In this document: piece by piece, positions 32,080-40,818 of the stretch
How the letters are laid out: every line of letters begins with the position of its first letter
How positions within the stretch are numbered: the stretch's first letter is position 1
Position numbers and translations under genes: made by a program
Notes under the pieces: model-generated
Told to the model about the DNA's origin: nothing
Database searches by the model: none
The model's input: only the letters and a program-made list of their open reading frames with translations
Assembly: GCA_034211175.1 (NCBI GenBank)
Contig: JAXHUH010000344.1
Location: forward strand, 1-64,000
DNA: 64,000 bases
DNA from: JAXHUH01 sp034211175
GTDB lineage: Bacteria; Actinomycetota; Acidimicrobiia; Acidimicrobiales; CAIXPF01
Direction of reading: 5' to 3'

Positions 32080-32753
32080 CGATCCGGGTGCTCCTCGCCG
32101 ACGACCAGCCCGTCGTGCGCATCGGGTTCCGGAGCATGGTCGAGCTCGCCGACGACCTGGTGGTCGTGGGCGAGGCCGGCGACGGGCAACGGGCGGTGGA
32201 GCTCGCCAGGGCGGCCCGACCAGATGTCGTGCTGATGGACATCCGCATGCCGGTCGTCGACGGCATCGACGCCACCCGGCGCATCGCCACCGACCCCGAC
32301 CTGTCAGGTGTGCGGGTCGTCGTGCTCACCACGTTCGAGATCGACGAGTACGTGTTCGAGTCGCTGCGCGCCGGGGCCAGCGGCTTCCTGCTCAAGGACG
32401 TCGACGCCGCCGACCTCCAGGACGCCATCCGGACCGTGGCCGCCGGCGACCGCCTCCTCGCCCCGGCCGTCACCGGCCGGGTCATCGACGAGCTGGTGCG
32501 CCGCGCCGCACCGGAACCGATCGACCCGGAGCGACTCGACGTGCTCACCGGGCGGGAGCGCGAGGTCGTCGACGCCGTGGCCCGTGGCCTCGGCAACGAC
32601 GAGATCGGCGCGGAGCTGGTCATGAGCCCGCTCACCGCGAAGACCCACGTGAGCCGGGCCATGACCAAGCTCGGCTGCCGGGACCGGGCCCAGCTCGTCG
32701 TACTCGCCTACGAGACCGGCCTCGCCCACGTCCGCGACCCCGACCGCCGCTGA
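32076..32753 (+). CDS. NarL/LuxR-type response regulator (module 1)
   Basis: The 225-residue protein has a receiver domain (1-120) with the acidic pair in LLADDQ, phospho-acceptor Asp55 in LMDIRMP and the late lysine in LLKDVD, followed by a LuxR-type helix-turn-helix (about 158-215; LTGREREVVDAVARGLGNDEIGAELVMSPLTAKTHVSRAMTKLG). It is partnered with the kinase upstream and probably controls the ABC transporter in the same unit. The start overlaps the kinase stop by four bases. Confidence 0.92.
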   Translation: MTIRVLLADDQPVVRIGFRSMVELADDLVVVGEAGDGQRAVELARAARPDVVLMDIRMPVVDGIDATRRIATDPDLSGVRVVVLTTFEIDEYVFESLRAGASGFLLKDVDAADLQDAIRTVAAGDRLLAPAVTGRVIDELVRRAAPEPIDPERLDVLTGREREVVDAVARGLGNDEIGAELVMSPLTAKTHVSRAMTKLGCRDRAQLVVLAYETGLAHVRDPDRR

Positions 32754-32803
32754 GACCACGACCGCCGGTCGTGAGCACCCGCCCACACCGCCATCGCCCA
32801 ACC

Positions 32804-32855
32804 CGTTCTGGCCCCCGCAGAGTGCCACCGGTGGCATCCTGTGGGGGCCAGAACG
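32804..32855. terminator. 52-bp near-perfect palindrome between convergent genes
   Basis: Two 26-base arms (32804-32829 and 32830-32855) match at 23 of 26 positions; two of the three differences would still pair as G-U in RNA. The core TGCCACCGGTGGCA is shared with 5285-5322, and the outer CGTTCTGGCC is inverted as GGCCAGAACG. It lies between the stops of the response regulator (+) and amidase (-) genes. Confidence 0.7.
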
Positions 32856-32889
32856 TGTGGTCGGCCGGGGTGCGTGATCCCGTGGCCGG

Positions 32890-34242
32890 TCAGGCGCGCG
32901 GTGGCGTTGCGACCGGGGGTCGCAGGTGGGTCCAGTCGGCAGCCGCCTGGAGGTCGGCGGCGAGGCGCAGGAGCAGTTCGTCGTCGCCCCGCCGACCGAC
33001 GAGTTGGGCCCCGACCGACAGGGCGGGCACGCCCGGGGCGGGGTCGGTGCGGTGCAAGGGGAGGGACAGCGCGGGCTGGCCGGTGAGGCTGAACGGCGCG
33101 AGCAGGGTGCCCATCTCCCGGAACCCCGGGTCACCACGGAGCGGCCAGGCCGGTTGGAACGTCGTCGGGGTCACCAGCACGTCGTGGTCGTCCCACCACC
33201 GCTCGATCGGCGCCACCGCGGACCCGATCACTGAGCGGGCCGCGGCGACGTCCTCGTCGGCCCGCCCCTCGGCCCGGGCCGCTGCCTCGAACACGTCGTC
33301 ATCGAGCTCGTCGGGCCCGACGGGTCGGCCGAGCCGCTCGGAGACCCAGCGGAGCACCGGCGGGCGGGTGGCGTCGCTGATGACACCGAACGCGGCGAAC
33401 GACCGCGCCCACAGGTGATCGAGCGCCGCCGGCCACCCCGGCGCGACCTCGTGGCCCAGCGCCTCGAGGAGCCGCCCGGTGACCGCCACCGCCTCCCGGC
33501 ACGCGGGATGGACGTCGAGGCCGAGCTCCGGGTCGTGGTCGAGCAGGCCGACCCGCAGCCGCCCGGTCGTCGGCGCCGGCGCGGTACCGAGGAGGGCCGT
33601 GAACACGAACGCCAGGTCCTCGACGCGGCGGGCCAGGACGAAGTCGCGCCACACCACGTCGGTTCGCTGCCCGGCGGGCGGCACGCCGGCGATCAGCCCC
33701 GCGGTCGGGACCAAGGTGACCACACCGCACAACGCGGCCGGGCAGCGCAGCGATCCGGTGGCGTCCGAGCCATGCGCCACCGCGACCATGCCGGCGGCGA
33801 CCGCGGCCGCCGGCCCTCCGCTCGACCCACCGGCCGAGCGGGTCGGGTCCCACGGGTTCCGGGTGGGCGGGAAGCCGGGGGGCTCCGTGGTCGCGCCCGC
33901 CGACAGCGCCGGGCACGCCGCCTTGCCCAGGATCGAGAAGCCGGCGCGCTCGAACCGGGACACGAGCCCCGTCGTCGTCATGGAACGGGCGCCGGCGTCG
34001 CGCAGCGCGGCCACGCCGACCCAGTGCGGGGTGCCGGCGAGCTCCTGGCCTGCGTCCTTGAGCAGCATCGGGACCCCGTCGCCCGGCCGGTCGAACAACG
34101 GCGCCACGACCGCGCCGACCGACGGGTCGACGTGCTCGATGGCGTCGACGGCGACCGCCCGAAGCTCCTCCGGGCTGATCTCGCCGGCAGCGACGAGCCG
34201 CGCCTGCGTCGCGGCGCCGGCCCAACGAACGCCATCGTCCAC
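32890..34242 (-). CDS. Amidase signature family enzyme
   Basis: The 450-residue protein has the complete amidase catalytic set: Lys62 in MLLKDAG, the cis-serine in GGSSGG (about 140-141) and the nucleophile Ser164 in GSDATGSLRCPA. Amidases of this family hydrolyse small or aryl amides, or act in GatA, but without GatB/C nearby this is a stand-alone hydrolase. The AALSAGATTEPPGFPPTRNPWDPTRSAGG stretch preceding the cis-serine is conserved. GTG start with GGGAGA upstream. Confidence 0.9.
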   Translation of the reverse strand: MDDGVRWAGAATQARLVAAGEISPEELRAVAVDAIEHVDPSVGAVVAPLFDRPGDGVPMLLKDAGQELAGTPHWVGVAALRDAGARSMTTTGLVSRFERAGFSILGKAACPALSAGATTEPPGFPPTRNPWDPTRSAGGSSGGPAAAVAAGMVAVAHGSDATGSLRCPAALCGVVTLVPTAGLIAGVPPAGQRTDVVWRDFVLARRVEDLAFVFTALLGTAPAPTTGRLRVGLLDHDPELGLDVHPACREAVAVTGRLLEALGHEVAPGWPAALDHLWARSFAAFGVISDATRPPVLRWVSERLGRPVGPDELDDDVFEAAARAEGRADEDVAAARSVIGSAVAPIERWWDDHDVLVTPTTFQPAWPLRGDPGFREMGTLLAPFSLTGQPALSLPLHRTDPAPGVPALSVGAQLVGRRGDDELLLRLAADLQAAADWTHLRPPVATPPRA

Positions 34243-34299
34243 GCGGGAAGTCTCCCACGGACGCCCTCGGCCGGACCGGCCCGCTCGGGCGGGCGCGGG

Positions 34300-35193
34300 T
34301 CAGGCGCGGTGGTCGAAGATCGAGACGTCGTCCGCAGCCAGCGCGGCGACGGCGAGGCGATAGGCGTCGAGCCGGTGGTCGACGGCCAACGGCGACGCGC
34401 CCGGGGCACCGTCGAAGAGATGGTCGGCGAACTCGAGGATGCGCAGGGTCAGGTCACCCCAGCGGCTGAGGCGCAGGACCGTCTCCATCACCGCGGGATC
34501 GGGGTCGGCTGCGAGGTCGACGAACCCGCCGGACCAGTCCATGAACACCAGGCGGCCAGCGTGCTCGTACGCGACCTCCGTGCTCGGTACCAGGCGGTCG
34601 AGCAACGGCACGTCGGCCAGCAGCTCCCGCACCCCCGGCGCCGGCGCCAGGAACGGCACGAGGTCACTGCCGTGCTCGAAGCGCCACTGCCCGGGATGTG
34701 ATGCGGCGAAGACCCCGTCGCCCACCTTCGGCGCGCCGAACGTGCAGGTCGCGAGCTCGCGGCCCGTGCGGTCCCGATAACGGGCCGCGGCGAGGGTCGC
34801 CAGGGCGCCACCGAAGCCGTGGCCGGTGACCGTGACCGGCAGGTCGCCGACGACCGCGTCCAACCGCGACTCGATCTCGCCCCACACCGAGTCGAGCGCC
34901 CGCCCGAACCCACGGTGCACCGTGCCCCGGTAGTGGTGCCCGAACCGCTCGACCGAGGGCTCGTAGCAGCGACAGGCGGCGCTGGACATGGTGTCGAGCA
35001 GCCGGTCCCACAGCCCGGCACCGACACCGGGCGCGTCGAGGACGAGGTGGGCGTCGTCGGGCCCGAGGACGAGGGCGCCCCTCACCAGGTCCGAGCCGAA
35101 CGGCGATCGCGAGCGGCGCGATGTCGACGACGCCCCGCCCGTGACGCCGTCGACATCGACGCACAGCTCGATGCACGTCCTCGCCCGATCCAT
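34300..35193 (-). CDS. Class-3 lipase homologue with nucleophile serine replaced by glycine
   Basis: The 297-residue protein follows the fungal-type lipase (class 3) pattern: GTVHRGFGRALDSV, then the elbow TVTGHGFGGALATLAAARY, TFGAPKVGDGVF and a late HRLDAYR. The elbow should read GHSLGG; residue 126 is glycine (codon GGC), so the usual nucleophile is missing. The candidate acidic residue (SDLVPF) and the late histidine are kept. It may be a binding protein, use another residue or be inactive. No signal peptide is seen. ATG at 35193 with GGAAGGTCGGAG upstream. It is divergent from the large AfsR-like regulator. Confidence 0.75.
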   Translation of the reverse strand: MDRARTCIELCVDVDGVTGGASSTSRRSRSPFGSDLVRGALVLGPDDAHLVLDAPGVGAGLWDRLLDTMSSAACRCYEPSVERFGHHYRGTVHRGFGRALDSVWGEIESRLDAVVGDLPVTVTGHGFGGALATLAAARYRDRTGRELATCTFGAPKVGDGVFAASHPGQWRFEHGSDLVPFLAPAPGVRELLADVPLLDRLVPSTEVAYEHAGRLVFMDWSGGFVDLAADPDPAVMETVLRLSRWGDLTLRILEFADHLFDGAPGASPLAVDHRLDAYRLAVAALAADDVSIFDHRA

Positions 35194-35491
35194 CACGGCT
35201 CCGACCTTCCGGAACTGCTCCCGCACTGCTGGGTCACGGCGGCCCCTCGCCTCCTCGCGCCCGGACACCCGGGTCGCGCCAGCCGGGTGGCGCCGGTTCG
35301 GGGCGTCGAGGTGCGGCCGCTCCGTCGTACCGACCGCTCGGGTCACCACGACGAAGACCGGCCTCCGCTGGCGACCGCACCTCGACCGCCGCCCCGTGAC
35401 AGGTCTTGCGCAACCGATTCTCACCCCGCGACCAACCGCGTGCCGAGGCCCATACGTTGCAACAACCTTGCGCGAACGAGAGTGTGATGTC

Positions 35492-38400
35492 GTGGGGAAA
35501 CTGGTCATCCGGTTGCTCGGACCGTTCGGCGCCGAGCGGGACGGGCGCGCCGTTGCGATCGGCCTCTCGGATGCCCGGTTGCTCGCGGCACTCGCGCTGC
35601 CCCGCGACCCGATCGCCCGCGCCGAGCTCGCCGCGTCGGTGCTCCACCTGTCCCCGACGACGATCGGCCCGCAGCTGTCCCGGTTGGCGAGGACCCTCGG
35701 CGTCGCCCGGCTCCACGAGGTCAGCGCGCCGCGCTCGGGGCGCATCCGCCTGGCGGGCGGGATCGCCGAGGTGGATGCGCTGACCTACCGGGACCGGGCC
35801 GAACGGGCCCTCGCCGCCGCGGATCGGGTCCCGCCCGGGCGCGACCGGACCGCCGGGCGCGACGTGCTCGACGAGCTCCTCGCCGCGGACGACCTCTGGG
35901 GCGGGCCGGTCGACCCGGCACTCGACCTCGACACCGGCGACCACCCGGTGGCCGCGGCCATCGCCGAGCTCCACGCCCTGCGCGCCCGTCACCGAACCGA
36001 GGCCCGCCGACGGCTCCTCGCCGCAGGCGACCCCGGCATCGACCGCCTGGAGCGGTGGGCCCACGAGGCGCCGGACGACGCCGCGGCCTGGCACGCGCTG
36101 CTCGACCGGGCGCTCGACGGCGGCGGCCCCGATGCGGCGTCCGCGCAGGTCGAGAGCTGGGAGGCACTGCTCGCCGCGGGACCGGCACCGGACCCGCCCA
36201 TCCCGGTCGAGCTCGCCGCGGCCCACGCCCGGGTACGGGCCGAGCGCCTGCTCGGGCCGTCCGACGGCACCGACGCCGTGAGCGGGCGTGACGACCGGAC
36301 CGTGCGGGAGCCGGTCGGACGCCGTCCGGCCGTCGAGCGTCTCGACGAGCTCGTCGACACCGTCGCCGGGCGCCACGGGGCGATCGTCACCATCGCCGGT
36401 CGGGCCGGGACCGGCAAGACGCTGCTCCTCGATCGCACCTCGACGAGCGCCACGGCGCGCGGCGTCTCGGTCGTCCGGATCGACCTCGAGGAGGTGTCGT
36501 CGGTCCACACCGCGTGGACGACGGCACTCGGCGCCCGCTGGCGGGAGGGCCTGGCCGACGAGCGGGCGCGCCGTCAGCTCGTCCGGTTGGTCGACGGCGT
36601 CGAGACGCTGTTCGGTTGGCGCGCGCCGACCGGTGACGAGCCGGCCGATGTGGCAGCGACCGTCGCCCGTCTCGCAGCCGACGTCCTGCGGATCACCGCC
36701 CGGGCCCGGCCCCTGCTCATCGTGCTCGACAACGCCCACCGCGCCGGACCGGAGCTCGACGAGGCCCTGGCCAGGCTCGGACCGGCGCTGCGGACGCTGC
36801 CGTGCGGCATCGTCGTCGCCTTCCGACCCGACGAGCTGACCGGCGGCCGGCGCCTCGGCGACCACGAACCGTCCGTCGAGCTCGGCCCGCTCGACGAGGA
36901 CGACGCCGTGTCCCTGCTGCGCGAGGTGCGCGGCCTCGACCTGTCGCCCACCGAGTACCGGCGGGCGCACGCGATGACCGGCGGCGTCCCGCTCGCGCTG
37001 ATGGCCTTCGACGTGGCCGACCTGGCCCCACCGGCCCACGCGATCGGCCGCTCCCCCGACGCCGCCGGCACCGACGCCGGAGCGGATCGGGCGGAGGCCG
37101 CCGAGCCGGCGGTCGACGTGCTCCGTGCCACCGTCGCCCGTCTCGGCGAGGACGAGCGCTACGCCCTGGGCCTCGCCGCGCTGGCCGGCCACGGGACGTT
37201 CTTCGACCCCGACCTCGTCGCCGAGCTCGCCCACGGCGATCGATCGGTGGTCGATGCACTCGAACGGGAGCTCGATCGTGCGGTGATCGTCGTCCGGGCG
37301 GACGGGCGCGGCCGCTTCTCGCATCGCCGCTGGCAGGAGCTCGCGTACGACGCCCTCGGCCCGGAGATCCCGCCGATCGCGCACGGCCAGGCGTTCGCCC
37401 ACCTGCTCCGCCGCGGCGCGCCGCCGGGAGCCGTCGCCGACCACGCGGCGGCGATCGCCCACCACGCCTCCAGGAGTGGGCGGGCGCCGATCGATCGCAC
37501 CGCCGCGGTCCACCACCTCGTCGAGACCGCCGACCAGCTCGCCGGCTGCTGGGAGTACGGGCTGGCGATGACGCTCTACGGCACCGCACTCGACCTGGCG
37601 ACGACCGACGAGCGCTACGACATCCTTCTCGCCCGCGCCCGCTGCGCACGCCTCGCCGCCCGTTGGGACGACGCCGAGCGCGATCTGACCGAGGCGGCCG
37701 ACTGGGCCGCGTACCGCAACGACGCGCCCCGAGAGGCGGAGGCGTTGCTGTCGGCGGCGATGGTCACCTGGGACCCGTCGCGTCTCGCCGGCACGTTGGC
37801 GTCCCGCCTGCGCAACGTGCTCGAGCGCCTCGGCCCGGAGCTGGTCACGCTGCGGTGGCGGGTCGCCGCCTGCCTCGGCGGTGGGCTCTACCAGGACGGC
37901 AGCTCGGCGCTCACGCCCGACCTCGCCCCGATCGTGCGCGACGCGACCGCCCGCCCCGAGAGCATCCGCCCGCCCCAACAGCGGGCCGAGATGCTGATGT
38001 GGGCGCGCAAGGCCCTGATGGGCCACGTCACGGCGAGGGAGAGCCTGGCGCTGACCCGGCGCATGGCCCGCGCCGCCGAGGCCTCGACGTTCCTGCGGGC
38101 CAACGCGCTCCTCGCCGCCGTCGTCGACCTCGTCCGCCTCGGCCGCCACGGCCCCGCCCGGCGGGTCTCGGTGCGCTACGGGGAGCTGGCCGAGCGGACG
38201 AGCTCGCCGGTCCACGCCTACGTCGCCGCCACCCTCGACGGGCTGTGGGCGCTGGCGGACGGCTCGTGGGACGCGGCCGACGAGGCGATCGACCGGGCCG
38301 GGCGCCTCGGCGTGTTCGGCGGCCTCACCTCGATGCAGGTGGTGTACGGGCAGCGGCTGTGGCTCGACCGGGAGCGGGGCGTCGTCGACGGCGATGCGGA

Positions 38401-38929
38401 GCTGGCCATCCGGGTGGCGGCGATGCTCCCGGCGGACGGCGCCATCCCGTTGTGGACGACGGTCGGGGCCTGGCTCCACGCCCACGGCGGGGACCATGAG
38501 CTGGCGGAACGAACGCTGGCGGCGGTCGCCGGGCGGACCGGCGGCTTCCGCGACGTCACACCCGGCGCGATGCGGGTGGGGTTCCTCGCCCTCGCCGCGG
38601 AGACGGTGGCCCTGATCACGGCCGGTCGGGGCCCGGGCGGCGACCCGTCCGCGTGGGCGGCGGCCATCGAGCGGGCGCTCGCCGCGGAGCCCGACCGCTG
38701 CGTCCTCATCGGCTGGCCGACGGTCATCCTCGGCCCACGCCTGCGCTACGAGGGCCTCGCGGCGCGGGCCGCGGGAGCGTTCGACCGGGCCGACGGCCTC
38801 CTCGCCGCAGCCCGGGAGGCCCCGTGGTGCACCCCGGCCTTCGCCGGGCGGATCACCGCGGAGCGGGACGCGAACCGCCTCGACGCCGACAGCACCTTCG
38901 CGGTGGCACCGCCCTACCGCCTGCCCTGA
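35492..38929 (+). CDS. AfsR/BTAD-like large ATP-binding transcriptional regulator
   Basis: The 1145-residue protein begins with an OmpR-like winged helix (about 3-85; GKLVIRLLGPFGAERDGRAV) and a BTAD-like helical bundle (to about 265), as in SARP/AfsR activators. A STAND/AAA-type ATPase follows: Walker A GRAGTGKT (303-310), Walker B LLIVLDNAH (about 410), with AAA16-type sequence (VGRRPAVERLDEL) before it. The rest (about 600-1145) is TPR-like helices. There is no C-terminal LuxR domain. Such proteins switch on secondary metabolism or stress genes; targets here are unknown. GTG at 35492 with GAGAG upstream. It is divergent from the lipase homologue across a 298-base gap. Confidence 0.8.
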   Translation: MGKLVIRLLGPFGAERDGRAVAIGLSDARLLAALALPRDPIARAELAASVLHLSPTTIGPQLSRLARTLGVARLHEVSAPRSGRIRLAGGIAEVDALTYRDRAERALAAADRVPPGRDRTAGRDVLDELLAADDLWGGPVDPALDLDTGDHPVAAAIAELHALRARHRTEARRRLLAAGDPGIDRLERWAHEAPDDAAAWHALLDRALDGGGPDAASAQVESWEALLAAGPAPDPPIPVELAAAHARVRAERLLGPSDGTDAVSGRDDRTVREPVGRRPAVERLDELVDTVAGRHGAIVTIAGRAGTGKTLLLDRTSTSATARGVSVVRIDLEEVSSVHTAWTTALGARWREGLADERARRQLVRLVDGVETLFGWRAPTGDEPADVAATVARLAADVLRITARARPLLIVLDNAHRAGPELDEALARLGPALRTLPCGIVVAFRPDELTGGRRLGDHEPSVELGPLDEDDAVSLLREVRGLDLSPTEYRRAHAMTGGVPLALMAFDVADLAPPAHAIGRSPDAAGTDAGADRAEAAEPAVDVLRATVARLGEDERYALGLAALAGHGTFFDPDLVAELAHGDRSVVDALERELDRAVIVVRADGRGRFSHRRWQELAYDALGPEIPPIAHGQAFAHLLRRGAPPGAVADHAAAIAHHASRSGRAPIDRTAAVHHLVETADQLAGCWEYGLAMTLYGTALDLATTDERYDILLARARCARLAARWDDAERDLTEAADWAAYRNDAPREAEALLSAAMVTWDPSRLAGTLASRLRNVLERLGPELVTLRWRVAACLGGGLYQDGSSALTPDLAPIVRDATARPESIRPPQQRAEMLMWARKALMGHVTARESLALTRRMARAAEASTFLRANALLAAVVDLVRLGRHGPARRVSVRYGELAERTSSPVHAYVAATLDGLWALADGSWDAADEAIDRAGRLGVFGGLTSMQVVYGQRLWLDRERGVVDGDAELAIRVAAMLPADGAIPLWTTVGAWLHAHGGDHELAERTLAAVAGRTGGFRDVTPGAMRVGFLALAAETVALITAGRGPGGDPSAWAAAIERALAAEPDRCVLIGWPTVILGPRLRYEGLAARAAGAFDRADGLLAAAREAPWCTPAFAGRITAERDANRLDADSTFAVAPPYRLP

Positions 38930-39038
38930 ACCGCCCGCCCTGACCCGAAGGTTCCGCCGCCGACCGGCAGGCCGTGCTCAGCCGTCGAGTCGACGGACGA
39001 GCGTCGTCTGCGCCTCGAGCCGTTCGCTGACCTCGGGA

Positions 39039-39061
39039 GCCGCGCCGGCGGCCGGCGCGGC
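39039..39061. terminator. GC hairpin after the large regulator and DinB genes
   Basis: GCCGCGCCGG and CCGGCGCGGC form a perfect 10-base stem with a 3-base loop, in the space between convergent stops at 38929 (+) and 39067 (-). It can serve either strand. Confidence 0.6.
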
Positions 39062-39066
39062 TTCCC

Positions 39067-39666
39067 TCACGTCGTCGGTCCGAGTGGTCCGCCGCCGGCG
39101 GACCGGTAGAGGTCGCGCAGGAGCAGGACCTCGGCGCCGTGGTGGATGACCTCACGGTGGATGTGGAGCACGAGCGCGGCGTAGGGGAGCTCGGCGAACG
39201 GTCCCTCGGCCGGCCCGACCGGATCGGCCAGACGGTCCTCGCCGAGGCCGCGGATGCCAACCAACCAACGCTCGTAGGCGGCGTCGAGCTCGTCGAGCGC
39301 GGCTCCTGCCGTGGACGGCCACACGATGTCGGCGTAGCTCACCGGCGGGCCGGCGAAGTGGTTGGCGTTGCGCTCGCCGAACACCCCGACCAGCAGGTGC
39401 CCGATGCGCCACGCGATGGTCGTGACCGGCACCGGGTCCGGCTCGGGGAGCTCGAAGTCGATCACCAGGTCACCGGCGCCCGCGGCCATCGCGGTGGTCG
39501 CCTCGGCCCGGGGCCGGATGCCCCAACAGCCCGGCACCGGCTCCCAGCGGTACTCGTCGTCACCCAGCCCGTCGAGGCGGGGCCGTAGGTGGTGCTCCCA
39601 GTGGAAGACGAGCTGCTCGACGAGCAGCTCGTTCCAGTCGAGCTCGCGTGTCGCTGCGGCGGACAT
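39067..39666 (-). CDS. DinB superfamily protein
   Basis: The 199-residue helical-bundle protein has the DinB metal triad pattern: VEQLVFHWEHHL near the start, TTIAWRIGHLLVGVFGER in the middle and LVLHIHREVIHHGAEVLLLRDLY at the end. DinB-fold enzymes are thiol-S-transferases or metal-dependent proteins, in actinobacteria often with mycothiol. The substrate is unknown. The ATG at 39666 has GAGGTG upstream. The frame continues open for over 1 kb beyond it, and the stretch just upstream encodes two hydrophobic segments (see findings). Confidence 0.8.
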   Translation of the reverse strand: MSAAATRELDWNELLVEQLVFHWEHHLRPRLDGLGDDEYRWEPVPGCWGIRPRAEATTAMAAGAGDLVIDFELPEPDPVPVTTIAWRIGHLLVGVFGERNANHFAGPPVSYADIVWPSTAGAALDELDAAYERWLVGIRGLGEDRLADPVGPAEGPFAELPYAALVLHIHREVIHHGAEVLLLRDLYRSAGGGPLGPTT

Positions 39667-40050
39667 GAGATCACCTCTGTGTACGTGTCCGGGGCTACGT
39701 CGCCGGACCGTAGGCCGGGTTGCGGACCTGGGCCGTCCGCAACCGATCAGGGAACGCGGCCACCGCGCCCACCGGGGCCAGCGGCCGGCCGGGGCGACCG
39801 ACCGCTCCCCGGCCTCAGGCCCCGGTACCTGTCCCCTCCCACCGCGTCCGCCCATGGCGCCGACAAGAGGCACTGCGAGGGCCCCGACCAGCAGCGCGGC
39901 CTCGAGGCCGAGCCCGTGCCCGAGCACGAGCCCGCCGAACACCGCGAACGGCAGGAGCACGACCGCGACAGCGGTCCCGGCGGTTTCCCCGGGGGCAGCG
40001 GGGGGAAGTGAAGCCGCCAGCCGAACACCGCTTGCCCGGGGTTGTCGCCG
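39667..40050. other. Intergenic region between divergent DinB and PIG-L genes
   Basis: No gene is certain. On the - strand, in frame with the DinB gene and without a stop, 39850-40010 would encode two hydrophobic stretches (TAVAVVLLPFAVFGGLVLG and GLEAALLVGALAVPLVGAM), but no clear start or ribosome site was found. The region must hold two divergent promoters. Confidence 0.4.
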
Positions 40051-40818
40051 ATGCCTGTCCAACCGACCACACCGCCCGTCGCCGACCACGACGCCGCTGC
40101 GCTGGCCCACCACAGCGCCGGATGGGACCGGGTCGTGGCCCGCGCCACCCCGTGGCGTCCGCCGTCCTCCCGAACGGTGGTGGTCGCGCCGCATCCCGAC
40201 GACGAGGTCCTCGGATGTGGCGGGCTCGTCGCCCACCAGCGGCGCCGGGGCGTCGAGGTCGTCGTCGTGGCCGTGACCGACGGCGAAGCCGCCTACCCGG
40301 ACCGCCGACAGGAGCTGGCCGAGATCCGCCGCGCCGAGCAACGCCGGGCGCTCGAGGCGTTGGGCGTCGGGGCGGACGCCGTCGTCCGCCTCGGCCTGCC
40401 GGACGGCGGGCTGGCGAACCTGGTGGCCGAGCTCACCGACGAGCTCCGGGCGATCGTCCAACCGTCGGACCTGGTCGTCGCCCCGTGGACCCGGGACCAC
40501 CACAGCGACCACATCGCCTGCGGCCGGGCCGCCACCGCCGCGGCCGACGAGGTCGGCGCCGAGGCGGTCGGCACCCTGTTCTGGGCCTATCACTTCACCG
40601 ACCCGGACACGGTGGAGCGGGCCGACGATCCGACGGGAGACGGCGTCAGCCGCTTCGGCCGCCTCGACCTCGACACCGAGCTCATCGAGCGCCGGGCCGT
40701 CGCCCTCGGTTGTCACGGGTCGCAGCTGCCCGGCGGCGACGTCGACGACACGGTGCTCGATGCCGGGCGCCTCGCACCGCTCGACCGCAACGTCGAGCTG
40801 TACGCACGCAACGGCTGA
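40051..40818 (+). CDS. PIG-L/LmbE family deacetylase (cassette gene 1)
   Basis: The 255-residue zinc-dependent deacetylase has the family's PHPDDEVLGCGG motif (His48, Asp50 and Asp51) and a late HHSDH (about 150-154) completing the metal site. Relatives remove N-acetyl groups from glycoconjugates such as GlcNAc-inositol in mycothiol synthesis, but those proteins are longer and this one sits in a different setting. Its stop overlaps the next ATG (TGATG). The four genes from here to 43137 are coupled by overlaps and look like one pathway. Confidence 0.87.
   Translation: MPVQPTTPPVADHDAAALAHHSAGWDRVVARATPWRPPSSRTVVVAPHPDDEVLGCGGLVAHQRRRGVEVVVVAVTDGEAAYPDRRQELAEIRRAEQRRALEALGVGADAVVRLGLPDGGLANLVAELTDELRAIVQPSDLVVAPWTRDHHSDHIACGRAATAAADEVGAEAVGTLFWAYHFTDPDTVERADDPTGDGVSRFGRLDLDTELIERRAVALGCHGSQLPGGDVDDTVLDAGRLAPLDRNVELYARNG

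Noticed and set aside
35234..38497. A 1087-codon open frame antisense to the AfsR-like gene
   Set aside because: High GC content leaves stops rare in the antisense frame. The protein has no family features and the sense frame has clear domains.
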